Assembly: GCA_002386405.1 (NCBI GenBank)
Contig: DGIP01000017.1
Coordinates: 1-20,390 of the forward strand
Origin: Stenotrophomonas maltophilia
GTDB taxonomy: Bacteria; Pseudomonadota; Gammaproteobacteria; Xanthomonadales; Xanthomonadaceae
Length of the DNA: 20,390 nt
Reading direction: 5' to 3'
Below are positions 8,035 through 14,766 of the stretch, piece by piece (position 1 is the first letter of the stretch; each line of letters opens with the position of its first letter). Both the position numbers and the translations under genes were made by a program. Under the pieces are notes generated by a model that saw only the letters and a program-made list of their open reading frames with translations, did no database searches and had not been told where the DNA came from.

Positions 8035-8774
8035 GCGTCCTCGTCGAGCAGTACGACCGGCTGGCTGAACACATAGCCTTCGCTGCGCACGGTCTTGATG
8101 AAGGTCTGTTCGCGCGCGCCATCACCCAGGCGCTGGCGCAGGCGGCTGACCAGCAGGTCGATGGAGCGGTCGAACAGTTCGGCGTCGCGCCCCTGGGTCA
8201 GGTTGAGCAGCTGGTCGCGGTTGAGCACGCGCTGCGGATGGTCAATGAACACCCGCAGCAGGCGGAACTCGCCGCCACTGAGCGGATACACCGTGCCGGC
8301 CTCATCCAGCAGGTGCCGCGCACTGGTATCCAGCCGCCAGCTGCCGAAGCGGATCAACCGTGCGGCCTCGCTCACCTGCAGGTTCGGCGGCAGCATGCGC
8401 GCGCGCCGGATCACCGCAGTGATGCGCGCCAGCAGCTCGCGCGAGGAGAACGGCTTGACCACGTAATCGTCGGCGCCCATTTCCAGCCCGATGATGCGGT
8501 CGGTTTCATCATCGCGCGCGGTCAGCATCACCACCGGCACGGCGCGGTGCTTGCCGGCGCGCAGGTTGCGGCACAACGACAGCCCGTCCTCGCCCGGCAT
8601 CATCACGTCCAGCACGATCAGGTCCACGTCGCTGGTCTCCAGCGTGGCGCGCATTTCGCGCCCGTCGGCCGCCTGGCTCACGCGCAGGCCGTTGCGGCGC
8701 AGGTAGTCGCCCACCAGCTGGCGGATATCGGCGTCGTCATCGACAACCAGGATGTGGTCGGTGTGGGTGCTCAT
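8031..8774 (-). CDS. OmpR-family response regulator
   Basis: DNA-binding response regulator, 247 aa. The N-terminal receiver has the acidic cluster VDDDAD (residues 11-16), phospho-acceptor Asp56 in VLDVMMPGEDG, Thr85 in MLTARDD and Lys107 in VVKPF. The C-terminal winged helix (about 140-237) contains LSGGEFRLLRVFIDHPQRVLNRDQLL and an RLRQRLGD recognition helix region, typical of OmpR/PhoB regulators. GGAG six bases before the ATG at 8774 fixes the start; longer in-frame starts up to 8918 would add a proline- and tryptophan-rich extension not found in this family. It overlaps the downstream kinase gene by four bases. A 10-bp-spaced direct repeat about 100 bp upstream is a good candidate site for it. 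Confidence 0.95.
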   Translation of the reverse strand: MSTHTDHILVVDDDADIRQLVGDYLRRNGLRVSQAADGREMRATLETSDVDLIVLDVMMPGEDGLSLCRNLRAGKHRAVPVVMLTARDDETDRIIGLEMGADDYVVKPFSSRELLARITAVIRRARMLPPNLQVSEAARLIRFGSWRLDTSARHLLDEAGTVYPLSGGEFRLLRVFIDHPQRVLNRDQLLNLTQGRDAELFDRSIDLLVSRLRQRLGDGAREQTFIKTVRSEGYVFSQPVVLLDEDA

Positions 8775-8870
8775 GCCTGCTCCGCGTGGTGGCCATCGGT
8801 GGCCCGCTGCGGGCCCGTGGACGCATGGTATCGCCGCCAACGCGGCCCAGCGCCAACGCGGGGGCATCCA

Positions 8871-8890
8871 TTTGTATGACTGTGTATCAA
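8871..8890. promoter_or_regulatory. Candidate OmpR/PhoB-type direct-repeat operator
   Basis: TGTAT occurs at 8873-8877 and again at 8883-8887, a repeat of exactly 10 bp (full context TTTGTATGACTGTGTATCAA). OmpR-family dimers bind head-to-tail to direct repeats at about one helical turn. The site lies in the 244-bp divergent region between the response regulator gene and the SDR-led operon, in an AT-rich patch within GC-rich DNA. No convincing -35/-10 pair could be fixed for either direction. Confidence 0.45.
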
Positions 8891-9018
8891 CCCCCGCTGT
8901 GGTGCGGAAAGGCGACAAATCTCCGGGTTCGCCGACACCTGCCGGATACGGGGCGGGCGTTGAATGGCCTCCAACGCCGGCGGCCCCTCCGCTGGCCGCC
9001 TACCCCGAGGACATCTGC

Positions 9019-9759
9019 ATGAATGCCACCGTCTCCCCCCGTTCCAACACCGCGCTGGTTTTCGGCGGCTCCCGTGGCATTGGTGCTGCCATTGCCAGGC
9101 GGCTGGCCCGTGAGGGCCACCCCGTCGTGCTGACCTTCGTCTCCCAGCCAGAGAAAGCCGCCGCAGTGGTCGCCGCGATCCAGGCCGACGGCGGCCAGGC
9201 CATCGCCCTGCAGGCTGACAGCGCCGATGCGCAGGCCATCGCGTCAGCGGTCAAACAAGCGGTGGACACCTTCGGCCCGTTGCAGGTGGCGGTGGTCAAT
9301 GCCGGCATCTACCAGGGCAGCCCGCTGGCCGGCTTTCCCACCGACCTGCTGGACCGGATGCTGGCCGTGAACGTGCGCGGCGTGTTCCTCGCCGTGCAGG
9401 CCGCCGCCGCTGCCATGAACGATGGCGGTCGCCTGGTCACCATCGGCAGCAATACCGCCGTGCGTAGCGGTGGGGTCGGCAGCAGCGTGTATGCGATGAC
9501 CAAGGCCGCCGTGGCCACCCTGGTACGCGAACTGGCGCTGGACCTGGCGCCGCGCCGGATCACGATCAACAACATCCAGCCCGGCCCGATCGCCACTGAC
9601 ATCACCGCCGATTTCGTCGACCAGCTGGTGCAGCGCAATCCGCTCGGCAGGGTTGGGCAGCCCGATGAGATCGCAGGACTCGCCGCTTGGCTTGCCAGCC
9701 ATGAAGCGGCCTACATGACAGGTTCCAGCCTGACCATTGATGGCGGCTGGGCCATCTGA
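9019..9759 (+). CDS. SDR family oxidoreductase, FabG-like (operon gene 1)
   Basis: Cytoplasmic NAD(P)(H)-dependent classical short-chain dehydrogenase/reductase, 246 aa, the usual length. The nucleotide-binding motif reads FGGSRGIG (residues 15-22; Gly replaces the usual Thr), followed by NAG (94-96), Asn118, Ser144, Tyr158 and Lys162 (YAMTK), so the catalytic tetrad is complete. PGPIATD and the C-terminal MTGSSLTIDGGW are standard for the FabG-like group. GAGG lies eight bases before the ATG at 9019; longer in-frame starts reach into the divergent regulatory region and are unlikely. The acidic-residue position after the second strand is TFVSQ, with no Asp, which favours NADP(H). Substrate is unknown. 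It is the first gene of a five-gene set and its start lies about 130 bp from the direct-repeat box. Confidence 0.93.
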   Translation: MNATVSPRSNTALVFGGSRGIGAAIARRLAREGHPVVLTFVSQPEKAAAVVAAIQADGGQAIALQADSADAQAIASAVKQAVDTFGPLQVAVVNAGIYQGSPLAGFPTDLLDRMLAVNVRGVFLAVQAAAAAMNDGGRLVTIGSNTAVRSGGVGSSVYAMTKAAVATLVRELALDLAPRRITINNIQPGPIATDITADFVDQLVQRNPLGRVGQPDEIAGLAAWLASHEAAYMTGSSLTIDGGWAI

Positions 9760-9777
9760 ACGTCAACGGAGAGCACC

Positions 9778-10830
9778 ATGCACACTACTTCTTTCCCGCT
9801 GTCCCGTTCGCCGCGGTCATTCGGCGCCTCCCTGCTGGCCATGGCGATGGCCTTGGCGGCCTCTGCATCCGCCATCGCATCGGCTGCCCTGCCTGTCCCT
9901 GCGCCGACAGTGGCGGTCGCACACGCGCCGCCCCCGCTGGAGGCAAACAAGCATGTCGTCGCTGGCGATCTGGACGTGGCCTATGCCGAGCTGGGCCCGG
10001 CCGACGGCGAGGTGGTCATGCTGCTGCACGGCTGGCCCTATGACATCAATGCCTATGCCGAGGTGGCGCCGCAGCTGGCGGCCAAAGGCTACCGGGTGAT
10101 CGTGCCGCACCTGCGTGGCTATGGCAGCACCCGCTTCCTGTCGGCGCAGACGCCGCGCAATGGCGAACCGGCGGCACTTGCTTCCGATGTGCTGAACCTG
10201 CTTGATGCCCTGCACATCCCGCGCGCCAACCTGGCCGGATTCGACTGGGGTGCACGCTCGGCCGACATCGTTGCCGCACTGTGGCCGGAACGGGTCAAGT
10301 CACTGGTCTCGGTCAGCGGCTATCTCATCGGCAGCCAGGAGGCCGGCAAGACCCCGTTGCCGCCGCAGGCCGAGCTGCAGTGGTGGTACCAGTTCTACTT
10401 CGCCACCGATCGCGGCCAGGCCGGCTACACGCGCTACACGCATGATTTCGCCCGCCAGATCTGGCAGCTGGCTTCGCCGCAGTGGCGCTTTGACGATGCC
10501 ACCTTCGCGCGCAGCGCCGCCGCGCTGGACAACCCCGACCACGTCGCCATCGTCGTGCACAACTACCGCTGGCGGCTGGGCCTGGCCGACGGCGAGCCGA
10601 AGTACGCCGCACTGGAGCAGCGCCTGGCGCAGGCGCCGAGCATCGGCGTACCGACCATCACCCTGGAGGGCGATGCCAACGGCGCGCCGCACCCCAAGGC
10701 CGAGGCCTATGCCGCCAAGTTCACCGGTCCCTATGAGCATCGCCTGCTGCAGGGCGGCGTGGGCCACAACCCACCGCAGGAAGCACCGCAGGCGTTCGTC
10801 CAGGCGGTGATCGATGCCACTGCACTCTGA
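9778..10830 (+). CDS. Exported alpha/beta hydrolase, epoxide-hydrolase-like (operon gene 2)
   Basis: Predicted periplasmic alpha/beta-fold hydrolase, 350 aa. The first ~37 residues form a long signal peptide with an arginine-containing n-region and an Ala-rich core (ending ASA/AHA). The oxyanion motif HGWP is at 84-87. The nucleophile elbow reads GFDWGAR with Asp156, so the nucleophile is aspartate, as in epoxide hydrolases and haloalkane dehalogenases, not serine. The cap region is tyrosine-rich (Tyr217, Tyr220, Tyr263) as epoxide hydrolases need for ring opening, and the remaining triad members fit Asp299 (LEGDANG) and His330 (GVGHNPP). An epoxide hydrolase is therefore most likely; dehalogenase is the alternative. 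Ribosome binding site GGAGAG precedes the ATG; the gap to the SDR gene is 18 bp, so they share a transcript. Confidence 0.9.
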   Translation: MHTTSFPLSRSPRSFGASLLAMAMALAASASAIASAALPVPAPTVAVAHAPPPLEANKHVVAGDLDVAYAELGPADGEVVMLLHGWPYDINAYAEVAPQLAAKGYRVIVPHLRGYGSTRFLSAQTPRNGEPAALASDVLNLLDALHIPRANLAGFDWGARSADIVAALWPERVKSLVSVSGYLIGSQEAGKTPLPPQAELQWWYQFYFATDRGQAGYTRYTHDFARQIWQLASPQWRFDDATFARSAAALDNPDHVAIVVHNYRWRLGLADGEPKYAALEQRLAQAPSIGVPTITLEGDANGAPHPKAEAYAAKFTGPYEHRLLQGGVGHNPPQEAPQAFVQAVIDATAL

Positions 10831-10864
10831 TCCGCCCCCTTCATCCACACCGAGGCAAATCCCC

Positions 10865-11281
10865 ATGAATGCAATCGACAAGGTTCTGTACACCGGCAAG
10901 ACCCACACCGTCGGCGGTCGCGCCGGACGCGCGTACAGCGACGACGGCCAACTGGACATCGCCCTCTCCCCGCCGGGTAGCGGCAAGCCGGGCACCAACC
11001 CCGAGCAGCTGTTTGCGGCCGGCCGGTCTGCCTGCTTCCAGGGCGCGATGGCCAAGGCCGCGCGCAGCTTGAACCTGACCCTGCCCGCCGACACCGCCGT
11101 TGATGCCGAAGTCGACCTCGGCATGGTCGGCGAGGACTACCAGCTTCAGGCACGGCTGCGGATCAGCGTGCCCGGCATGGACCCCGCACAGGCCTCGGCA
11201 CTGGTGGACGCAGCACACCGCACCTGCCCCTACTCCAAGGCCACGCGCGGCAACATCGACGTGCAGCTCTCGGTCGCCTGA
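10865..11281 (+). CDS. ohr: Organic hydroperoxide reductase, Ohr type (operon gene 3)
   Basis: Cytoplasmic thiol peroxidase of the OsmC/Ohr superfamily, 138 aa, the usual Ohr length. It reduces organic and lipid hydroperoxides using a reactive cysteine, with dihydrolipoyl proteins as the known reductant in Xylella and Pseudomonas. Signature residues are present: Arg21 and Glu47 near the N-terminus, peroxidatic Cys57 in AAGRSACFQGAM and resolving Cys121 in HRTCPYSKATRGN. The CPYSxATRGN block separates Ohr from OsmC. GAGG precedes the ATG at 10865; an in-frame ATG at 10814 overlaps the previous gene and lacks homology. Ohr genes are usually controlled by a MarR-type OhrR; none is next to it, and here it is embedded in a two-component-flanked operon. 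Confidence 0.94.
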   Translation: MNAIDKVLYTGKTHTVGGRAGRAYSDDGQLDIALSPPGSGKPGTNPEQLFAAGRSACFQGAMAKAARSLNLTLPADTAVDAEVDLGMVGEDYQLQARLRISVPGMDPAQASALVDAAHRTCPYSKATRGNIDVQLSVA

Positions 11282-11292
11282 GGAGAAGGACC

Positions 11293-11850
11293 ATGCGCAT
11301 GCTTCGCCCGATCATCACCCTGCTGGCCGCGTGCATCTCCGCCAGCGCCTGTACGCCGGGCGCAGCGGCCGACCCGGTCCCGCCCAGCCCCAACATGCCG
11401 GCGCCGCAGGCGCCGGAGTTCACCGGCATCGAGCACTGGCTCAACGGCCCGCCGCAATCGCTGAAGCAGCTGCGCGGCAAGGTGGTGCTGGTGGAGTTCT
11501 GGACCTACTCCTGCATCAACTGCCTCAACGTGATGCCGCACGTGAAGCGGTGGCATGACACCTACGCCAGCCAAGGGCTGACCGTGATCGGCGTGCACAC
11601 CCCCGAGTTCGGTTATGAAAAGCTGCCGCGCAACGTGGAGGCGGCAGTGAAGCGGCTCGGTGTCACCTGGCCGGTGGCGCAGGACAACGCTTACCAGACC
11701 TGGCGCGCGTACGGAAACCAGTACTGGCCGGCGCTGTACCTGATCGACCAGGAAGGTCGCATCGTCTACCGGCATTTCGGCGAAGGCGATTACGCGGCCA
11801 CCGAAGCGCAGATCCGCAAACTACTCGCCTCAACGGAGCATTCCTCATGA
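11293..11850 (+). CDS. Exported DipZ-like thioredoxin-fold protein (operon gene 4)
   Basis: Predicted envelope thiol-disulfide protein, 185 aa. The N-terminus is an export signal; LAAC at 11-14 fits a lipobox, so it may be a lipoprotein, though the hydrophobic core before it is short and a second Cys at 20 complicates the call. The thioredoxin-like domain (about 40-180) has the redox motif WTYSCINC with Cys74 and Cys77 and the cis-proline region YWPALYLID. WTxSCxNCLN with VIGVHTPEF is typical of the TlpA-like domain found at the C-terminus of DipZ proteins. In DipZ this domain is joined to a CcdA/DsbD-like membrane part that supplies electrons; here it stands alone. AGGAG-rich sequence precedes the ATG; the gap to ohr is 11 bp. 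Alternative ATG at 11299. Confidence 0.9.
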   Translation: MRMLRPIITLLAACISASACTPGAAADPVPPSPNMPAPQAPEFTGIEHWLNGPPQSLKQLRGKVVLVEFWTYSCINCLNVMPHVKRWHDTYASQGLTVIGVHTPEFGYEKLPRNVEAAVKRLGVTWPVAQDNAYQTWRAYGNQYWPALYLIDQEGRIVYRHFGEGDYAATEAQIRKLLASTEHSS

Positions 11851-12677
11851 CATCCACCTGGTTGATCACCGGCAGCTCACGTGGCCTTGGCCGCGCACTG
11901 GCCGAAGCGGTACTGGCGGCGGGCCATCGGCTGGTCGCCACCGCGCGCAACCCTGATTCACTGCACGACCTGGTCGAGCGTTTCCCGGAGACCGTGAGGA
12001 CGGTGGCGCTGGACGTGACCGATCCAGCAGCCGCGCAGCGGGCCGTGCAGACGGCGGTGGAGGCGTTCGGCGGCTTGGACGTGCTGGTCAACAATGCCGG
12101 CTACGGTGACGTCGGCTCGGTGGAAGACACCTCGCTGGAGGCATTCCGCGCACAGATCGAGACCAACCTGTTCGGCACCCTCATCCTGACCAAGGCCGCC
12201 ATCCCGGTCATGCGCGTCCAGCGCAGCGGTCGGATCCTGCAGCTGTCGTCGGTGGGCGGCCGCCTCGGCGCGCCAGGACGTGCCCCTTACTCGGCCGCGA
12301 AGTGGGGTGTAGAGGGATTCACTGAATCCCTGGCACTGGAGATGGCGCTGATCGGCGTGCATGTCACGCTGGTCGAGCCGGGTGGATTCCGCACCGACTT
12401 TGCCGGGTCATCGACGTCCCTGCAGGAAGGTCGCGCCGACTACGATGCCGTGGTGGGCGCCGCCGCACGCCGGCAACGCGCCTACGACGGGCAGCAGCCA
12501 GGCGACCCCGCCCGCGCAGCACAGGTCCTGCTCGCCTTGGCGTCCATGGATGCGCCACCACTGAGGCTGGCACTCGGCAGCGACGCGTTCGCCGCGATCA
12601 GTGCGGCCGACGCCGCGCGACTGGCCGAGCGCGACCGCTGGCGCGCACTGAGTGAATCAACCGACTTCGCGCTGTAG
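11847..12677 (+). CDS. SDR family oxidoreductase (operon gene 5)
   Basis: Cytoplasmic short-chain dehydrogenase/reductase, 276 aa, slightly longer than gene 1 of the operon and from a different SDR branch. It has the full TGSSRGLG motif (residues 8-15), ATARNP after the second strand (Arg34, suggesting NADP(H)), DVTD (56-59), NNAG (82-85), Asn107, Ser135, Tyr148 and Lys152. The ending resembles the group annotated as oxidoreductases or SDRs related to retinol dehydrogenase-like proteins, with unknown natural substrates. The ATG overlaps the stop of the thioredoxin-like gene by four bases (ATGA), so translation is coupled and this is a true operon member. The gene ends 17 bp from a convergent outer-membrane protein gene. 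Confidence 0.93.
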   Translation: MTSTWLITGSSRGLGRALAEAVLAAGHRLVATARNPDSLHDLVERFPETVRTVALDVTDPAAAQRAVQTAVEAFGGLDVLVNNAGYGDVGSVEDTSLEAFRAQIETNLFGTLILTKAAIPVMRVQRSGRILQLSSVGGRLGAPGRAPYSAAKWGVEGFTESLALEMALIGVHVTLVEPGGFRTDFAGSSTSLQEGRADYDAVVGAAARRQRAYDGQQPGDPARAAQVLLALASMDAPPLRLALGSDAFAAISAADAARLAERDRWRALSESTDFAL

Positions 12678-12694
12678 CGAGCGCCGCGGCCGCC

Positions 12695-13531
12695 TCAGAA
12701 CCGGTACACGAATCCGAGCCGCAGGCCGGCGTCCTTGAAGTCGACGTTCCCGCTGAAGCTGTCCTTGTCGGCGTCTGCCTCGATCCGGGTGTAGGTGTAG
12801 TCGAGGGTGAAGCCGGTGCGCTCCCAGGGGAACCACTCCACGCCGGCGCGCCCGAAGTAGATGTCGCCGTCGATGTCGTCGACGCTGACGGTGAAGTAGC
12901 CCACGTCGGCGGAAAGGCGCCAGTCGTCCGCCGGCGTCCACCGCCAGCCGCCGCCGATCATCGGCGCGGGCACATCGGCCGATACCCGGCTGCTGGCCGC
13001 GCCACCGCCCTGGTTGCCGCCGACGTCCACATCCAGCTTGATGCCCAGTTCCATGCGGTACCAGACCAGGCCAACGCGCGGACCCAATGCCCACTGGTCG
13101 TGCGATGCGGCCCACCAGGTATAGGACGCCTCGTAGGCATCGATATCCACGTCGGTGCGTATCGTGCTGGACGCTTCGTAGAGCGTGCCGTCGAACTCGA
13201 TGTCGCGGTTGATCTGGCGGGTCGCATCGGCGCTCTGCGTGTAATAGGAAAGCGCGAACTCATGCTTTTCCCACGGGCGCCAGGTAAGGCCGACGGTGGC
13301 GACCAGGTTGTCGTCTCCCAGTCCCAGGTCGCGGTGCAGGTCGATGTCGGTACCCCGCCGGCCTTCGCCATCGGCACGGATCTCGGTGTCGAACGACGTC
13401 ACATAGCCGCTGACATGCACGCTGAAGGTGTCCAGCGGTTCCACGGCGTGGGCGCATGGGGCGAACGCCAACACGAGTGTCGGCAGGCCGAGGATGGAGA
13501 GGGTGTTGCGGGACGGCAGGGAGAACGACAT
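12695..13531 (-). CDS. Outer-membrane beta-barrel protein
   Basis: Predicted outer-membrane protein, 278 aa. Residues 1-29 form a signal peptide ending APCAHA. The mature chain has many alternating-residue amphipathic strands rich in Tyr, Trp and Phe (for example LVATVGLTWRPWEKHEFALS, YEASYTWWA, RTGFTLDYTYTRIEA) and ends LGFVYRF, with the terminal phenylalanine recognised by the BAM machinery. The GTDIDLHRDLGLGD stretch early in the mature part recalls a family of uncharacterised proteobacterial barrels. Pore, receptor or structural role cannot be told from sequence. CGGAG nine bases before the ATG supports the start; an in-frame ATG at 13606 would add 25 non-signal residues. It is divergent from the VOC gene. 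Confidence 0.86.
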   Translation of the reverse strand: MSFSLPSRNTLSILGLPTLVLAFAPCAHAVEPLDTFSVHVSGYVTSFDTEIRADGEGRRGTDIDLHRDLGLGDDNLVATVGLTWRPWEKHEFALSYYTQSADATRQINRDIEFDGTLYEASSTIRTDVDIDAYEASYTWWAASHDQWALGPRVGLVWYRMELGIKLDVDVGGNQGGGAASSRVSADVPAPMIGGGWRWTPADDWRLSADVGYFTVSVDDIDGDIYFGRAGVEWFPWERTGFTLDYTYTRIEADADKDSFSGNVDFKDAGLRLGFVYRF

Positions 13532-13585
13532 GACCGGTGCTCCGGGGTGGCCGAGCTCAAGGGAGTGGTGCGGGGTCCGCCAGAC

Positions 13586-13602
13586 TGCAAACCATGGTTG
13601 CA
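13586..13602. promoter_or_regulatory. Inverted repeat in the divergent OMP/VOC region
   Basis: TGCAA (13586-13590) and TTGCA (13598-13602) are perfect arms around seven bases, with a second palindrome AACCATGGTT inside the same stretch. It lies 55 bp upstream of the outer-membrane protein start and about 105 bp upstream of the VOC gene start, a position suited to a repressor or activator site. No regulator can be assigned. Confidence 0.35.
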
Positions 13603-13644
13603 CCATTCAGGCCGGCGATGGTCAGTAAATGTACTTAACGTGGC

Positions 13645-13667
13645 AGCCAGGCAGGGCCTGGCTCTAC
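13645..13667 (-). repeat. SMAG/REP-like palindrome
   Basis: Read on the minus strand, GTAG (13667-13664) is followed directly by AGCCAGGC-CCT-GCCTGGCT, an 8-bp perfect stem with a 3-base loop. A GTAG tetranucleotide next to a GC-rich stem-loop is the hallmark of SMAG elements, the REP family of Stenotrophomonas maltophilia, and of REPs moved by RAYT transposases. It sits 40 bp upstream of the VOC gene start. Single copy, so a chance palindrome is not excluded. Confidence 0.55.
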
Positions 13668-13707
13668 GATGGCGGCGGGGCGTCTGTTGGCTTCTTGAGG
13701 ATCCTGC

Positions 13708-14112
13708 ATGCAGTTTCTGGTCAATATCGACGTAGACAACCTCGATGCGGCGCTGGCGTTCTACACGCGTGCGTTCGAGCTGCGTGCCGGGCGGCGCTTC
13801 GGTGCCGATGGCGTGGAAATGCTGGGTGGACCGGCACCGATCTACCTGCTGGCCAAGGCACCAGGCAGCTCGGCCACGCCACAGGTGCGCGACCGCCGCG
13901 ATTACCGCAGGCATTGGACGCCGCTGCACCTGGACTGGGTGGTGGAAGACCTGGATGCCGCCCTGGCACGGGCGGTAGCCGCAGGCGCACGCGTGGAACA
14001 GCCGCCGGCAACCCACGCCTGGGGGCGGATCGCCCTGCTCGCCGATCCGTTCGGCCACGGCTTCTGCCTGCTGCAGTTCCTCGGCCGTGGCTACGATGAG
14101 ATCAGCGACTGA
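13708..14112 (+). CDS. VOC-fold (glyoxalase/bleomycin-resistance-like) protein
   Basis: Small cytoplasmic protein of the vicinal oxygen chelate superfamily, 134 aa, two beta-alpha-beta-beta-beta modules. The first module begins FLVNIDVDNLDAALAFYTRAFELR, the standard VOC opening; the second begins HLDWVVEDLDAALARAVAAGARVE and ends IALLADPFGHGFCLLQF, matching the typical DPxGHxFcLxQ ending. Candidate metal ligands are His919-type position in HLDWVV (the His of the second module) and the Glu/Cys near the end, but the full metal set is not certain. VOC proteins of this size are mostly dioxygenase-like, glyoxalase-like or resistance proteins, and the substrate is open. AGGA lies about seven bases before the ATG. 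It is divergent from the outer-membrane protein and ends 9 bp from a convergent gene. Confidence 0.88.
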   Translation: MQFLVNIDVDNLDAALAFYTRAFELRAGRRFGADGVEMLGGPAPIYLLAKAPGSSATPQVRDRRDYRRHWTPLHLDWVVEDLDAALARAVAAGARVEQPPATHAWGRIALLADPFGHGFCLLQFLGRGYDEISD

Positions 14113-14121
14113 CCCGCGTCA

Positions 14122-14751
14122 TCAGTGCGACAGGTACTGTTCGGCGGAAAAAGAGCGCAGGAAATCATCTGCCTCGCGCTTGGACATGCCGCTTTTGCGG
14201 GCGTCGGCAAAATCACGCTGGAATTCCGCTGTTTTCTGGTAGGCCTCGAACTTCGCCGCGCGGTAAGCTTCGAACGCCGCAGCGTCCATCGCCTGGTGTT
14301 CGACCACCTTTCCGGCCTCCACTCGGATCAGCTGGTAATGGTCGTAGGTGGACCCATAGCCCATGTGGACGTACCGGATCTGGCTCCCATCGGGGATCAC
14401 CAGCGTACCGCTGTACCAGTCGGCCACCACGCGCGCGACGTCGGGAAACAGGGTCGGGAGCAGCTCCTTGATTTCCTCCGGGGGCACCCGGATGGTCATC
14501 GATGCCAGCACCAGCTGGTCCTGGTCGATGCGCCAGCGGGCCACGTAGCCGCGCCAGTTCGCGGTGGATATCACGGCGTCTTCCGGCGGTGCCCAGCCGA
14601 TCCGTTCCAGATGCGCGGACAGCGGATTGGTGTTGAGCGGCAACTTCTCGCCGTTCACCTCGATCGTGTCCGGAATCTGCGCGGTGGCCTGCACCGCCCC
14701 GGGCAGCAGCAACGCCAGCATGCACAGCACCACCAGGATCGAACGGATCAT
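14122..14751 (-). CDS. Exported protein of unknown function
   Basis: I do not recognise this family. It is 209 aa with a signal peptide at residues 1-24 (MIRSILVVLCMLALLLPGAV then QATA), so the product is probably periplasmic. The mature part has a mixed alpha/beta first half with tryptophans (IGWAPPE, TANWRGYVARWRIDQD) and a highly charged helical last ~55 residues rich in Ala, Glu, Lys and Phe. No enzyme motif, lipobox or paired cysteines are visible. GGGGA lies seven bases before the ATG. The start is 15 bp after the stop of the LysR gene on the same strand, so the two are probably co-transcribed. The stop is 9 bp from the convergent VOC gene. Confidence 0.8.
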   Translation of the reverse strand: MIRSILVVLCMLALLLPGAVQATAQIPDTIEVNGEKLPLNTNPLSAHLERIGWAPPEDAVISTANWRGYVARWRIDQDQLVLASMTIRVPPEEIKELLPTLFPDVARVVADWYSGTLVIPDGSQIRYVHMGYGSTYDHYQLIRVEAGKVVEHQAMDAAAFEAYRAAKFEAYQKTAEFQRDFADARKSGMSKREADDFLRSFSAEQYLSH

Positions 14752-14766
14752 GCAGGTTCCCCTTTC

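Noticed and set aside
8775..9018. N-terminal extensions of the response regulator and first SDR into their shared intergenic region
   Set aside because: Both families start at the internal ATGs with good ribosome binding sites; the extensions have no homology features and would overlap each other's control region.
12680..12694. GCGGCCGC palindrome in the 17-bp gap between convergent SDR and OMP genes as a shared terminator
   Set aside because: The 8-bp self-complementary stretch has no loop and no T run; too little to call.
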